Source: Ralstonia insidiosa (GTDB lineage Bacteria > Pseudomonadota > Gammaproteobacteria > Burkholderiales > Burkholderiaceae). From it: a stretch of DNA of 64,000 nucleotides. Made by a program: the position numbers and the translations under genes. Below are positions 25,239 to 34,209 of this stretch, piece after piece. Each line of letters opens with the position of its first letter. Positions within the stretch are counted from its first letter, which is position 1. The stretch lies in contig NZ_VZPV01000001.1 of the NCBI RefSeq assembly GCF_008801405.1, positions 1,798,001 to 1,862,000 of the forward strand, in the 5' to 3' direction. Under the pieces are notes generated by a model. It was not told the DNA's origin, searched no databases, and saw only the letters and a list, made by a program, of their open reading frames with translations.

Positions 25239-26747
25239 ATGGCCTATCTTTCGACTGGCTCGGAATGGACCTTCGATCTGATCAAGCTCTATGACCAGAA
25301 CATCGCCCGCATTGCCGGCGAGTTTGGTCTGGACACGTATCCGAATCAGATCGAGATCATCACCGCAGAGCAGATGCTGGATGCCTATGCGTCGTCCGGC
25401 TTACCTCTGGGCTACAACCACTGGTCGTATGGCAAGCACTTTCTAGCTTCCGAGCGTGGCTACCAGCGTGGCCAGATGGGGCTGGCGTACGAGATCGTCA
25501 TCAACTCCAACCCCTGCATCGCCTACCTGATGGAGGAGAACACGATGCCCATGCAGGCGCTGACGATCGCGCACGCCTGCTACGGCCATAACTCCTTCTT
25601 CAAGGGCAACTACCTGTTCCGCACCTGGACCAACGCCGACGCCATCGTCGACTACCTGCTGTTCGCCAAGAGCTATGTGGCCGAATGCGAACGCCGTTAT
25701 GGCGAGCAAGAAGTGGAGTTGCTGCTCGATTCCTGCCACGCGCTGCAGAACTACGGTGTGGACCGTTATCGCCGGCCCAAGAAGCTGTCGATTACCGAAG
25801 AGCAGGCACGCCAGGACGAACGCGAAAAATACCTGGAGGCGCAGGTCAATGACTTGTGGCGCACACTGCCCAAGCACCGTGCGCATGCGCTGGCCACCGC
25901 AGACGATGCGCCCGAGCCGGAACCGAAGTTTCCGCCAGAGCCGGAGGAAAACCTTCTCTACTTCATCGAGAAGAACGCGCCCAAGTTGCAGCCCTGGCAG
26001 AGAGAGATCGTGCGCATCGTGCGCAAGATCGCGCAGTACTTCTATCCGCAGCGTCAGACCAAGGTCATGAACGAAGGCTGGGCTACGTTCTGGCACTACA
26101 CCATCCTGCACAAGCTGTACGACGAAAAGCTCGTCAACGATGCCTTCATGCTGGAGCTGCTGCAGGCGCACACCAATGTGATTTACCAGCCGCCATACAA
26201 CAGCCCGTACTACAGCGGTTTCAACCCGTACACGCTGGGCTTCCTGATCTTTCAGGACATCCGCCGCATTTGCGAAGCACCCACCGATGAGGATTTCCGC
26301 TGGGCGCCCGAGATTGCCGGCAGCGATTGGCAGGAGACGCTCGACTTTGCCATGCGCAACTTCAAGGACGAGAGCTTCTTGCTGCAGTTCCTGTCGCCGC
26401 GGGTGATTCGCGAGTTGAAGTTGTTCTCGGTACTGGATGATGACCGCGAGCCCAAGCTGCGCGTGACCGCCATCCACGACGACGAGGGTTATCGCATGAT
26501 CCGCCAGTTGCTGGCCAGCCAGTATGACCTGTCGAACATCGAGCCGAACATCCAGGTCACCAATGTGGACGTGGGCGGTGATCGTTCGTTGACCATGCGG
26601 CATCAGCAGAACAACCGCCGCCCGCTGGGCAGCAACTACGAAGAGATGGTGCGCCACGTCACCCGGCTCTGGGGCTTCACCTGCCGGCTGGAAGTGGTCT
26701 ACGAAGACGGTCGGCGCGAGATGAAGTACGAGTGCAAGCCTGACTAG
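25239..26747 (+). CDS. SpoVR family protein (YcgB-like)
   Basis: 502 aa, full length for the family. Typical segments are WTFDLIKLYDQNIARIAGEF at the start, HACYGHNSFFKGNYLF and NEGWATFWHYTILHKLYDE in the centre. Named for a Bacillus cortex gene, but widespread in non-sporulating proteobacteria as a partner of prkA-yeaH. Molecular function is unknown. The stop is convergent with the gene ending at 26776. Confidence 0.95.
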   Translation: MAYLSTGSEWTFDLIKLYDQNIARIAGEFGLDTYPNQIEIITAEQMLDAYASSGLPLGYNHWSYGKHFLASERGYQRGQMGLAYEIVINSNPCIAYLMEENTMPMQALTIAHACYGHNSFFKGNYLFRTWTNADAIVDYLLFAKSYVAECERRYGEQEVELLLDSCHALQNYGVDRYRRPKKLSITEEQARQDEREKYLEAQVNDLWRTLPKHRAHALATADDAPEPEPKFPPEPEENLLYFIEKNAPKLQPWQREIVRIVRKIAQYFYPQRQTKVMNEGWATFWHYTILHKLYDEKLVNDAFMLELLQAHTNVIYQPPYNSPYYSGFNPYTLGFLIFQDIRRICEAPTDEDFRWAPEIAGSDWQETLDFAMRNFKDESFLLQFLSPRVIRELKLFSVLDDDREPKLRVTAIHDDEGYRMIRQLLASQYDLSNIEPNIQVTNVDVGGDRSLTMRHQQNNRRPLGSNYEEMVRHVTRLWGFTCRLEVVYEDGRREMKYECKPD

Positions 26748-26775
26748 CGCGTCAACCGTCGGTGAGTTTCTGTGC

Positions 26776-27267
26776 TCACACCGCCGGGGCGGCGGGCTCA
26801 GCGTTCTTTGCGCTCGCCTTTTTCTTGTCTGAAGGCTGAAGCGTTTGCGGCATGCCCGGCAGTTCTGCGGTTTCCAGCGCGCCGAACAGTGCGCGGACTG
26901 GCGCGATCATCGGTTCATCTCCCCAATGTGTTGCCAGCGTGCGCCAGGCTTCCGCTGATGTGGTGGCCTGTTGCAGCAGGGCGTTCTGCTGCTCGCTCGC
27001 CATGCTCAGGAAGGTTTGGAAGAGGCGACTGCTTTGTTCGATGCGGGTTTGCAGCAGGGCGGCCGGCAGCGAGGCCAGGTCTTCCCAGTTGGCGGCCTCG
27101 GAAACCGAGGCGCAGGCTTGCAGTGCACGCCGCTCTGCATCTTCCACGCCCTTGAGCGTGATTTTGAGCGCGCGTTCTTGCGTTTCCTCCAGGGTGGTCA
27201 GGGTGTGCAGGGCGGTTTGTAGCTGAGTGCGAAAGACTTCGAGAGAGAGATCGATCGGTGCTTGCAC
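26776..27267 (-). CDS. phasin-like small helical protein
   Basis: 163 aa from a GTG at 27267, chosen because GGAGG lies 6 nt upstream. The in-frame extension to 27447 reads through non-coding sequence. The protein is almost entirely helical and hydrophilic, with SLEVFRTQLQTALHTLTTLE and a mid-segment typical of phasins (SRLFQTFLSMASEQQNALLQ), then a Lys/Ala/Pro-rich tail. Phasins coat polyhydroxyalkanoate granules; this assignment is from overall pattern only. It is convergent with spoVR. Confidence 0.6.
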   Translation of the reverse strand: MQAPIDLSLEVFRTQLQTALHTLTTLEETQERALKITLKGVEDAERRALQACASVSEAANWEDLASLPAALLQTRIEQSSRLFQTFLSMASEQQNALLQQATTSAEAWRTLATHWGDEPMIAPVRALFGALETAELPGMPQTLQPSDKKKASAKNAEPAAPAV

Positions 27268-27409
27268 GGCGTGCCTCCAAAAATGGGTGGGTGGCGAGGC
27301 CCTGCCGATGTTGTCCGCTGTCCCGGATGGCGCCCCTTTCTCCCCCGGTCCCCCAAGGCTATTCGCTGTTCTGGTGCGGGCGAACGTGCCTGGCAAGTGA
27401 CGCAACCGG

Positions 27410-27421
27410 GGTGACGTCACC
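27410..27421. promoter_or_regulatory. 12-bp perfect palindrome GGTGACGTCACC
   Basis: It lies between the phasin-like gene and the DUF1488 gene, 143 bp upstream of the former's start on the minus strand. It could be an operator; no protein can be assigned. Confidence 0.25.
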
Positions 27422-27436
27422 TCCTGAGATGTCGAG

Positions 27437-27715
27437 CTACATGCCAAAGCGGAAGTGTCCGCTGCGCAGCACGATGTCGTGTGAATCAGTCAATTTGAAC
27501 AGTGAGCGGGCCATGTCTTCGATGGTCCCACGATGGGTTTCCATTGCCTGCAGCAGATCTTCCTGCCGCCAGGAACGGGCGCCGAAATGCTCTTCCAGTG
27601 CCTCCGCCGTCACCGCATAGCAGGCGTAGGTGCCGTCAACGCTGGCGGTGCAGGTGAGGGTGAGATCTGCCGCGCAGTAGCGGGGTGTGCCCGCGGGGAA
27701 TTCAATCGATTTCAT
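27437..27715 (-). CDS. DUF1488 family protein
   Basis: 92 aa from the ATG at 27715, with GGAGG 6 nt upstream; the longer reading to 27877 is rejected. It resembles DUF1488: MKSIEFPAGTPRY at the start, then a VDGTYACYAVTAEALEEHFG segment and a tail ending in IEDMARSLFKL and a short beta-like end. No function is known. It probably forms its own transcript with the phasin-like gene 169 nt downstream. Confidence 0.7.
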   Translation of the reverse strand: MKSIEFPAGTPRYCAADLTLTCTASVDGTYACYAVTAEALEEHFGARSWRQEDLLQAMETHRGTIEDMARSLFKLTDSHDIVLRSGHFRFGM

Positions 27716-27901
27716 GGCCGGCCTCCATGAAAAAACGGCGATGCACCGTGCGCCGCCTTTGCTCCAGTGTATGGCGCGAGTCGATGAATGCAATGTCATT
27801 ACGAAGGCGTTTGGACCTGCGTCAAACCTGGGTTTCTTCTGCTGCACGCGTTGCACTGCTGGTGACAGCGCGCCCATCTGCGAGCTTGCAAGTAAGAAGC
27901 G

Positions 27902-28357
27902 TCAGGCGCCGGTCTGGATTGCCTTGCGCGCCAGTTCCACGCCCTTGTTGGCGAGCGCATCGGCGCGTTCGTTGCCCGGGTGGCCAGCATGGCCCTTGAC
28001 CCAGTGCCAGCTCACCTCGTGTGTGACGACGAGTTCATCGAGGATGCGCCACAGGTCATCGTTCTTCACGGGCTTCTTGTCGGCCGTTTTCCAGCCGCGT
28101 GCCTTCCAGCCGGCCAGCCATTCGCTGATGCCTTTCTGCACGTACTGCGAATCGGTGTAGACCTTGACCCGGCACGGCCGCTTGAGCGCGCGAAACGCTT
28201 CGATGACGGCCATCAGCTCCATGCGATTGTTGGTGGTGACGGCCTCGCCGCCAAAGAGCTCTTTTTCGTGGCCGCCCGAGACGAGCACGGTGCCCCAGCC
28301 GCCAAGGCCGGGGTTGCCCTTGCATGCGCCATCGGAATAGACGGTGACTTCCTGCAT
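27902..28357 (-). CDS. rnhA: ribonuclease HI
   Basis: 151 aa, close to the E. coli length. Catalytic residues are Asp9 ([10 protein letters not shown]), Glu47 (NNRMELMA), Asp69 (YTDSQYV) and Asp133 (NERADALAN), with the basic protrusion [20 protein letters not shown]. It removes RNA from RNA-DNA hybrids. It sits next to a methyltransferase gene and gloB, as in E. coli (rnhA-yafS-gloB). Confidence 0.97.
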   Translation of the reverse strand: MQEVTVYSDGACKGNPGLGGWGTVLVSGGHEKELFGGEAVTTNNRMELMAVIEAFRALKRPCRVKVYTDSQYVQKGISEWLAGWKARGWKTADKKPVKNDDLWRILDELVVTHEVSWHWVKGHAGHPGNERADALANKGVELARKAIQTGA

Positions 28358-28411
28358 GAATAAAACGAAAGCGATCAGTGAGTGGTGGGAGGGGGCGCTG
28401 GTGAGCGTGCG

Positions 28412-29320
28412 TTATGCGCCTGATTTGCCGTCGCACGCGGCGGCCGGCGGTGCTTTGGTCGAGTGCGAACCCGATGGCGTGGCGACTGGCGTGCCGGCCG
28501 GCACCAGCGCGGGTGATTTGCGGGTCTTCCACGCGGGGCCAACCATACGCATGCTGCGCACGCGCTTGACGGCCTGCAGCATGTAGACCGCCCCGAAGAT
28601 TGGCCACCAGCGATCGCCAGCCTTCTCCATGAAGGCCGTACGCTGCAGCCACTTCTCGGTGCGGTTGGGCGGCCGGTAGCAGCCGAAACGGCCGCGCACG
28701 ATATCAAATCCGAGCAGCTTGAGCCAGTCCTTCAGGCGGGTGAACGCAATCATCTGGCTCTGCGCGGGCAGGAACGATTCCGTACCCAGGCGCCGCATGC
28801 CCTGGCGCATGCCCCACAGGCTCAGCGGGTTGAATCCGGTGATGATCAATCGCCCCTCAGGCATCAGCACGCGCGCCACTTCGCGCAGGACTTCGTGCGG
28901 ATCGTCGGTGAACTCCAGCACATGGGGCAGGGCCACCAGATCGATACTCTGCGAGGCGAACGGCAGTTCGTCATATCGGCAGATCACACGGGGCTTGGCC
29001 TGGCGTTGCGGGGCGCTGGCATCGCTCTCTGCGTCGGCTGAGGCGTCTCCGGGCTCGGCCGGGTCGCCGTCCATCGGGTTGAGCGTTTCAATGGGGGCGG
29101 TTGGGTCGATATCGTCGATCACGCGCGCAATCAGCGGGATGCGGTTCTCGCGCAGCGCGCCAAAGCCCGGGTGGCCGAGTTGCAGCGCATGAAAGCCGAA
29201 CATGTCGGCGACGGTGCGATCGAATTGCGCCTGCTCCCAGCGCAGGACGTATTGCCCAGGCGGTGAAGCCAGCCAGTGGTGCCAATCTATAATGCGGCGA
29301 TCGTTAGAGGAGTCAGGCAT
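28412..29320 (-). CDS. class I SAM-dependent methyltransferase, YafS-like
   Basis: 302 aa. The methyltransferase core is seen in the middle: [40 protein letters not shown] and [20 protein letters not shown]. The usual glycine-rich SAM motif is weak, and an acidic insertion near residues 84-105 ([19 protein letters not shown]) is unusual. The tail is Ala/Pro/Lys rich. The position between rnhA and gloB matches E. coli yafS. The start ATG overlaps the gloB ATG on the opposite strand by two bases. No substrate is known. Confidence 0.85.
   Translation of the reverse strand: MPDSSNDRRIIDWHHWLASPPGQYVLRWEQAQFDRTVADMFGFHALQLGHPGFGALRENRIPLIARVIDDIDPTAPIETLNPMDGDPAEPGDASADAESDASAPQRQAKPRVICRYDELPFASQSIDLVALPHVLEFTDDPHEVLREVARVLMPEGRLIITGFNPLSLWGMRQGMRRLGTESFLPAQSQMIAFTRLKDWLKLLGFDIVRGRFGCYRPPNRTEKWLQRTAFMEKAGDRWWPIFGAVYMLQAVKRVRSMRMVGPAWKTRKSPALVPAGTPVATPSGSHSTKAPPAAACDGKSGA
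29286..29318 (+). promoter_or_regulatory. candidate gloB -10 box and ribosome site inside the methyltransferase gene
   Basis: A perfect TATAAT (29288-29293) lies 25 nt upstream of the gloB ATG, but no good -35 is present at the right distance. AGAGGAG (29306-29312) is the gloB ribosome site, 6 nt before the ATG. Both are inside the first codons of the oppositely transcribed methyltransferase. Confidence 0.4.
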
Positions 29321-30158
29321 GGTCCAGGGTGGTGTGCCGTCGGAAGTAGCACTTGAGGTAGAGGCGATCGCTGCGTTTGCCGATAATTATATTTGGGCAC
29401 TTCACGATGGCCGCGTGGCTGCTGTTGTGGACCCAGGCGACGCGCAACCCGTGCTGCGCTTCCTCCAGGAGCGCGGGTTGGCGCTCGGTGCCATTGTAAT
29501 CACACATCATCACGGCGATCACGTCGGCGGGGTGCGGGAACTGGTCGCGGCGTATCCGGAGAATCCCGAAGGGGTACCGTTGCCGGTGATCGGTCCGGCA
29601 GGCGAATCCATCCCGTGCCGCACCCAAGCCGTACGCGAAGGCGACATCGTTGCACTTGCCCAACCGGCTGCCACGTTCCGCGTGATTGATGTGCCGGGGC
29701 ACACCAGTGGCCACGTCGCCTACGTCGGTCATTTGCAGGGCGACAAGACGCCCGCCAGCCTGTTTTGCGGCGATACGCTATTCGCGACGGGTTGCGGCCG
29801 GCTCTTTGAGGGCACGCCTGCGCAAATGCGCGCGTCGCTGGCCAAGCTGGCTGCGCTGGCGCCAGACACCCTTGTTTACTGCGCGCATGAATACACCGCA
29901 TCGAATGTGCGCTTTGCGCGCGCTGTCGAGCCGGGCAACGCCAGCTTGGCCGCCTGGGAGGACAAGGTTGCGGCGTTGCGGGCCGAGGGCCGCTCGACCG
30001 TGCCCACCACGGTTGGCCATGAGCGCGCGACCAACCCGTTCATGCGGTCAGATGCGCCCGAAGTGACGCAAGCGGTGGCACGTCACGCCGCGATTGGCAC
30101 AAAAGATCCGGTGGCCGTATTCGCCGCTTTGCGCGAGTGGAAGAACGGTTTCCGTTGA
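29319..30158 (+). CDS. gloB: hydroxyacylglutathione hydrolase (glyoxalase II)
   Basis: 279 aa from the ATG at 29319, supported by AGAGGAG upstream; the frame upstream to 29202 is antisense to the methyltransferase. The metallo-beta-lactamase metal-binding motif [10 protein letters not shown] is present, with later ligands in [19 protein letters not shown] and CAHEYT. The HAGH C-terminal domain carries the glutathione-binding region. It hydrolyses S-lactoylglutathione to lactate and glutathione, finishing methylglyoxal detoxification. Confidence 0.95.
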   Translation: MVQGGVPSEVALEVEAIAAFADNYIWALHDGRVAAVVDPGDAQPVLRFLQERGLALGAIVITHHHGDHVGGVRELVAAYPENPEGVPLPVIGPAGESIPCRTQAVREGDIVALAQPAATFRVIDVPGHTSGHVAYVGHLQGDKTPASLFCGDTLFATGCGRLFEGTPAQMRASLAKLAALAPDTLVYCAHEYTASNVRFARAVEPGNASLAAWEDKVAALRAEGRSTVPTTVGHERATNPFMRSDAPEVTQAVARHAAIGTKDPVAVFAALREWKNGFR

Positions 30159-30296
30159 GAATACACGCCGCGCGGGGGATCACCGCCTGCGCGACGGGTG
30201 TTTGCCGAGGCAGATGTCGGGTCTACGCGGGTTGACGTGGCGGGATGCGTTTCTTACTATCTGGGGCAATTTTTAGGTCCAACCCCTCAGAACTTG

Positions 30297-31826
30297 ATGC
30301 GATCCGTGCGACTTCTTGCGGCATCTGTGCTCAGTCTGCTTCTCGCGGCCTGTGCTACGGCTCCCGCTCCGAATGCCGACACTGCCAGCACAAGCGCCTC
30401 TGCCTCCGCTTCCGGCAAAAATGCGCCGGTCGTCAATGTTGATCAGCAGCCCGTGGCCTCCCTGAAAGGGCCGGCCAAGGATCTCTGGGCGCGCATTCGC
30501 CAAGGCTTCTCCATGCCCGATCTGCAAAGCTCGGCCGTGGATGACCGTGCCGATTGGTATGCGCAGCGTCCGGAAGCGTTCCAGCGCATGGTCGAGCGCT
30601 CGAACCGCTACTTGTATCACATCGTCGAAGAACTGGAGCGGCGCAATATGCCCACTGAACTGGCCCTGCTGCCGTTCGTGGAAAGTGCGTTCAACCCGCA
30701 GGCAGTGTCGAGTGCCAAGGCAGCCGGGATGTGGCAGTTCATCCCCAGTACCGGCCGAACCTACAACCTCAAGCAGAACGTCTTCCAGGACGAGCGCCGC
30801 GACGTGCTCGCCTCGACAGACGCCGCACTGGACTACCTCTCCAAGCTGCACGATCAGTTTGGCGACTGGCAGTTGGCGCTGGCCGCCTATAACTGGGGCG
30901 AGGGCTCGGTCGCCCGGGCGATTGCGCGCAACCAGGCGGCGGGCCTGTCGACGGACTACGTCAACCTGAACATGCCGGCCGAGACGCGCATGTACGTGCC
31001 CAAGCTCCAGGCGGTGAAGAACATCATCGCCAACCCCGAGCGCTACAGCGTCAGGTTGCCGGACATCCCGAACCACCCGTATTTCGTCACCGTCACGACC
31101 TCACGTGACATTGATGTCGTGCTGGCGGCGCGGCTGGCCAATCTGCCGATGGATGAGTTCAAGGCGCTCAACCCGTCGTTCAACCGGCCGGTGATCCTGG
31201 GGGCCTCGAATCCGCAGATTCTGCTGCCGTACGACAACGCGGAAACGTTTCAGTACAACCTGAATACGTATCGCGGCGGCCTGTCGAGCTGGACGGCGGT
31301 GACGGTGGGCAACCGCGAGCGCGTGGAAGCCCTGGCGGCGCGGTTGAAGGTTGACCCCGATACCATTCGCGAGATCAACCGTATCCCTAAGGGCATGCGT
31401 CTGAAGGCGGGGTCAACTGTGGTTGTGCCGCGTGCAGACGGTGCCAAGGACGACGCGCCGGATATCAGCCCCGAGTTGGCCGAGAACGCCACCATGGCCG
31501 TTGAGCCCGACATGCCAGACCTGCGGAAGGTGGTGGTGCGCGCAGGCAAGCGCGATACGGTTGCTGGCCTGTCGCGGCGTTATGGTGTGTCGGTGGCGCA
31601 GATCCGTGCGTGGAACCAGTTGCCGGGCGATGCGATCCCGCGGGGCCACAACGTGGTGCTGATGTTGCCGCAGGCGCGGGGCGGTGGTCGTGTGCGTGCG
31701 GCGCGGGTATCGGCAACGTCGGCGGCGGCGTCGACCGGGCGGGTCCCGACAGCCAAGGTGGCCGGCAAGCCGGTCGTCAAGGCCAGGCCGGTGGCCAGCA
31801 CATCGGCCAAGCGCAAGAAGCGCTGA
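30297..31826 (+). CDS. mltD: membrane-bound lytic murein transglycosylase D
   Basis: 509 aa from the ATG at 30297. A lipoprotein signal ends in LLAAC (Cys19), so it is probably outer-membrane anchored. A Ser/Ala-rich linker is followed by the GH23 lysozyme-like domain with catalytic Glu129 (LPFVESAFNPQA) and the AAYNWGEG motif. Two LysM-type peptidoglycan-binding repeats follow: about 330-375 (TIREINRIPKGMRLKAGSTV) and 405-450 (VAQIRAWNQLPGDAIPRG). A basic Ala/Lys/Arg tail ends the protein. It cleaves glycan strands to 1,6-anhydro-MurNAc ends. It follows gloB by 138 nt, probably with its own promoter. Confidence 0.94.
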   Translation: MRSVRLLAASVLSLLLAACATAPAPNADTASTSASASASGKNAPVVNVDQQPVASLKGPAKDLWARIRQGFSMPDLQSSAVDDRADWYAQRPEAFQRMVERSNRYLYHIVEELERRNMPTELALLPFVESAFNPQAVSSAKAAGMWQFIPSTGRTYNLKQNVFQDERRDVLASTDAALDYLSKLHDQFGDWQLALAAYNWGEGSVARAIARNQAAGLSTDYVNLNMPAETRMYVPKLQAVKNIIANPERYSVRLPDIPNHPYFVTVTTSRDIDVVLAARLANLPMDEFKALNPSFNRPVILGASNPQILLPYDNAETFQYNLNTYRGGLSSWTAVTVGNRERVEALAARLKVDPDTIREINRIPKGMRLKAGSTVVVPRADGAKDDAPDISPELAENATMAVEPDMPDLRKVVVRAGKRDTVAGLSRRYGVSVAQIRAWNQLPGDAIPRGHNVVLMLPQARGGGRVRAARVSATSAAASTGRVPTAKVAGKPVVKARPVASTSAKRKKR

Positions 31827-31842
31827 AGCTGGCAAACTGAAG

Positions 31843-31872
31843 CGGCGTCCTGCGGGGCGCCGTTTTCTTTTT
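31843..31872 (+). terminator. probable terminator of mltD
   Basis: A GC-rich stem (CGGCGTCC / GGGGCGCCG with a short loop, allowing one G-T pair) followed by TTTTCTTTTT, starting about 17 nt after the mltD stop. Confidence 0.7.
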
Positions 31873-31979
31873 GGACTGCGGTAAGACCCGCGTAAGTTGG
31901 CGGTCGCACAGTAGCCGCATCGAGCACATCGAACATTGAGCCGGCGCGCCACGCAGTGGGTCGGCCAGGAGACAACGTC

Positions 31980-33878
31980 ATGCCCATGTCCGCCGCATAC
32001 CGCGCGCTGTACCAGCGTTCCGTCGACGACCCTTCCGGCTTCTGGCACGAGCAAGCCCAGCGCATCGACTGGCAGACGCCGTACGCCGCCGTGCTCGACG
32101 ATTCACGCTTGCCGTTTGCGCGCTGGTTTGTCGGCGGGCGCACCAATCTGTGCCACAACGCGGTGGATCGTCATCTCGCCACGCGTGGCGAGCAGGCGGC
32201 GCTGGTATACGTTTCCACTGAAACCGGCATCGAGACGACGTACACGTATCGCCAGCTGCACCGCGAGGTCAACCGCATGGCGGCCAGCCTGCAGGCGCTG
32301 GGCGTCAAGCGCGGCGATCGGGTGTTGATCTACCTGCCGATGATTCCTGAGGCCGCGTTTGCGATGCTGGCCTGCGCGCGCATTGGGGCGATCCACTCGG
32401 TGGTGTTCGGCGGCTTCGCATCCAACAGCCTGGCTACGCGCATTGACGATGCCACGCCGCGCGTTATCGTCAGCGCGGACGCGGGCTCGCGTGCGGGCAA
32501 GGTGGTCGAGTACAAACCGCTGCTCGACGCCGCCATCGACCTGGCAGTGCATAAGCCCGAGCGCGTGCTGCTCGTCAATCGCAACTTGGCGCCAATGTGG
32601 CACAACGCGCGCGATGTCGACTATGCCGCGCTTGGCAGCGAGCATGCGAATGCCGATGTGCCGTGCGAGTGGATGGAGTCGAGCGAGCCGTCGTACATCC
32701 TCTACACCTCGGGTACGACCGGCAAGCCCAAGGGCGTTCAGCGCGACACGGGTGGTTATGCGGTGGCATTGGCTGCGTCGATACCGCTGATCTTCGGCGC
32801 ACAGGCCGGCGACACGATGTTCACTGCGTCGGACGTCGGCTGGGTGGTGGGCCACAGCTACATCGTCTATGCGCCGCTGCTCGCTGGCCTGACGACGGTG
32901 ATGTACGAAGGCACGCCGATCCGCCCCGACGGCGCCATCTGGTGGCGCATTGTCGAGCAGTACCGGGTCAACGTGATGTTCACCGCGCCGACGGCGATCC
33001 GGGTGCTCAAAAAGCAGGATCCGGCGTTGCTGCACCGGCATGACCTGTCCAGCCTGCGCCGCCTGTTCCTGGCGGGTGAACCGTTGGACGAGCCCACGGC
33101 AAGCTGGATCGGCGAAGCATTGCAAAAACCCATCGTCGACAACTACTGGCAGACCGAAACCGGCTGGCCGATGCTGGCCATTCCACAAGGCGTGGAGCCG
33201 TCAACGCAAAAGCTGGGTTCGCCCGGTTTCCCGGTCTATGGCTACAAGCTCGACATTCTCGACGAGGTGACCGGCCAGCCCTGCGCACCGGGCGAGAAGG
33301 GGCTGCTGGCCGTGACGGCGCCGCTGCCGCCGGGCTGCATGAGCACCGTCTGGCGGGATGACGCGCGTTTCCTCAAGACATACTGGTCGGCGTTTCCTGG
33401 TGGCCAGATCTATTCCAGCTTCGACTGGGGTGTGCGGGACGCTGAGGGTTACATCACCATCCTCGGCCGTACCGATGACGTGATCAACGTAGCGGGCCAT
33501 CGCCTGGGCACGCGCGAGATCGAAGAGAGCCTGTCGTCGCATCCGGCGATTGCCGAGGTGGCTGTGGTGGGCGTGGCCGACCAGTTGAAGGGGCAGGTGG
33601 CGATGGGCTTTGCCATCGTGCGCGACGCGTCACGCGTTGCCGAGTCGGCCGATCGCCTTGCGCTGGAAGGAGAGCTCATGCGCACCGTGGAGGCGCAGTT
33701 GGGTGCGGTGGCGCGGCCGTCACGCGTGTTTTTCGTCAACGCACTGCCCAAAACGCGCTCGGGCAAACTGCTGCGCCGGGCGATGCAGGCGGTGGCTGAA
33801 GGGCGCGATCCGGGCGACCTGACCACGATTGAGGACCCGACTGCGCTCGCGCAAGTGCAGGCCGCTATGCAAGGGTAG
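31980..33878 (+). CDS. prpE: propionyl-CoA synthetase
   Basis: 632 aa from the ATG at 31980 (AGGAGA 7 nt upstream); a second ATG at 31986 is also possible. It is an acyl-adenylate-forming enzyme of the acetyl-CoA synthetase family: P-loop YTSGTTGKPKGVQRDTGGY (the RDTGG extension is typical of PrpE), the YWQTETGW motif, hinge GRTDDVINVAGHRLGT and the acetylation-site lysine in PKTRSGKLLRR. It makes propionyl-CoA from propionate, CoA and ATP. It is not beside a prpBC operon here, so it may serve general short-chain acid activation. Confidence 0.92.
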   Translation: MPMSAAYRALYQRSVDDPSGFWHEQAQRIDWQTPYAAVLDDSRLPFARWFVGGRTNLCHNAVDRHLATRGEQAALVYVSTETGIETTYTYRQLHREVNRMAASLQALGVKRGDRVLIYLPMIPEAAFAMLACARIGAIHSVVFGGFASNSLATRIDDATPRVIVSADAGSRAGKVVEYKPLLDAAIDLAVHKPERVLLVNRNLAPMWHNARDVDYAALGSEHANADVPCEWMESSEPSYILYTSGTTGKPKGVQRDTGGYAVALAASIPLIFGAQAGDTMFTASDVGWVVGHSYIVYAPLLAGLTTVMYEGTPIRPDGAIWWRIVEQYRVNVMFTAPTAIRVLKKQDPALLHRHDLSSLRRLFLAGEPLDEPTASWIGEALQKPIVDNYWQTETGWPMLAIPQGVEPSTQKLGSPGFPVYGYKLDILDEVTGQPCAPGEKGLLAVTAPLPPGCMSTVWRDDARFLKTYWSAFPGGQIYSSFDWGVRDAEGYITILGRTDDVINVAGHRLGTREIEESLSSHPAIAEVAVVGVADQLKGQVAMGFAIVRDASRVAESADRLALEGELMRTVEAQLGAVARPSRVFFVNALPKTRSGKLLRRAMQAVAEGRDPGDLTTIEDPTALAQVQAAMQG

Positions 33879-34209
33879 CGGCGCACAGAAAAGTGACGCT
33901 CGCGCCCGCTTGGGTGCGGGGTGTCGGGCACGCCGGGACGTCACAATTAGCGGGCTACCCGGCGTTAAGTCCTTCCTTTCATTGAGTTTTTTGTGGCGCG
34001 CGGGTATACTTGTCAGGTTTGAGTTCAGAAACCCATCACCCTAGCGCCAACCGCTTCCTACCTCCCGCCTACTGCCCCGTCTGCCTCGTTTCCTGGTGAG
34101 TTCCGCCCCGGTTTCGACGCGCAAACGGCCCGGAATCCGCGCAGCCGGAATTCCGCTTCGGCGCCAAGGCGATCAGGTCGGCACAGGGTGAATCCAGCAG
34201 GAGCTACCC
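33879..34209 (+). other. prpE-carA intergenic region and long carA leader
   Basis: 331 bases without a gene. It holds the promoter at 33982-34010. The predicted leader (about 34017-34209) begins pyrimidine-rich (near 34050-34095). It then has CGGAAT (34131-34136), which can pair with ATTCCG (34150-34155), while CGGAATTCCG (34146-34155) is itself a palindrome, so two structures compete. This layout suggests leader-based control, unproven. Confidence 0.5.
33982..34010 (+). promoter_or_regulatory. sigma-70 promoter of carA
   Basis: TTGAGT (33982-33987), a 17-nt spacer and TATACT (34005-34010). Transcription should start near 34017, leaving a leader of about 190 nt before carA. Confidence 0.75.

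Noticed and set aside
25239..26747. SpoVR as evidence of sporulation
   Set aside because: SpoVR with PrkA and YeaH is widespread in non-sporulating proteobacteria, and every other gene here is beta-proteobacterial.
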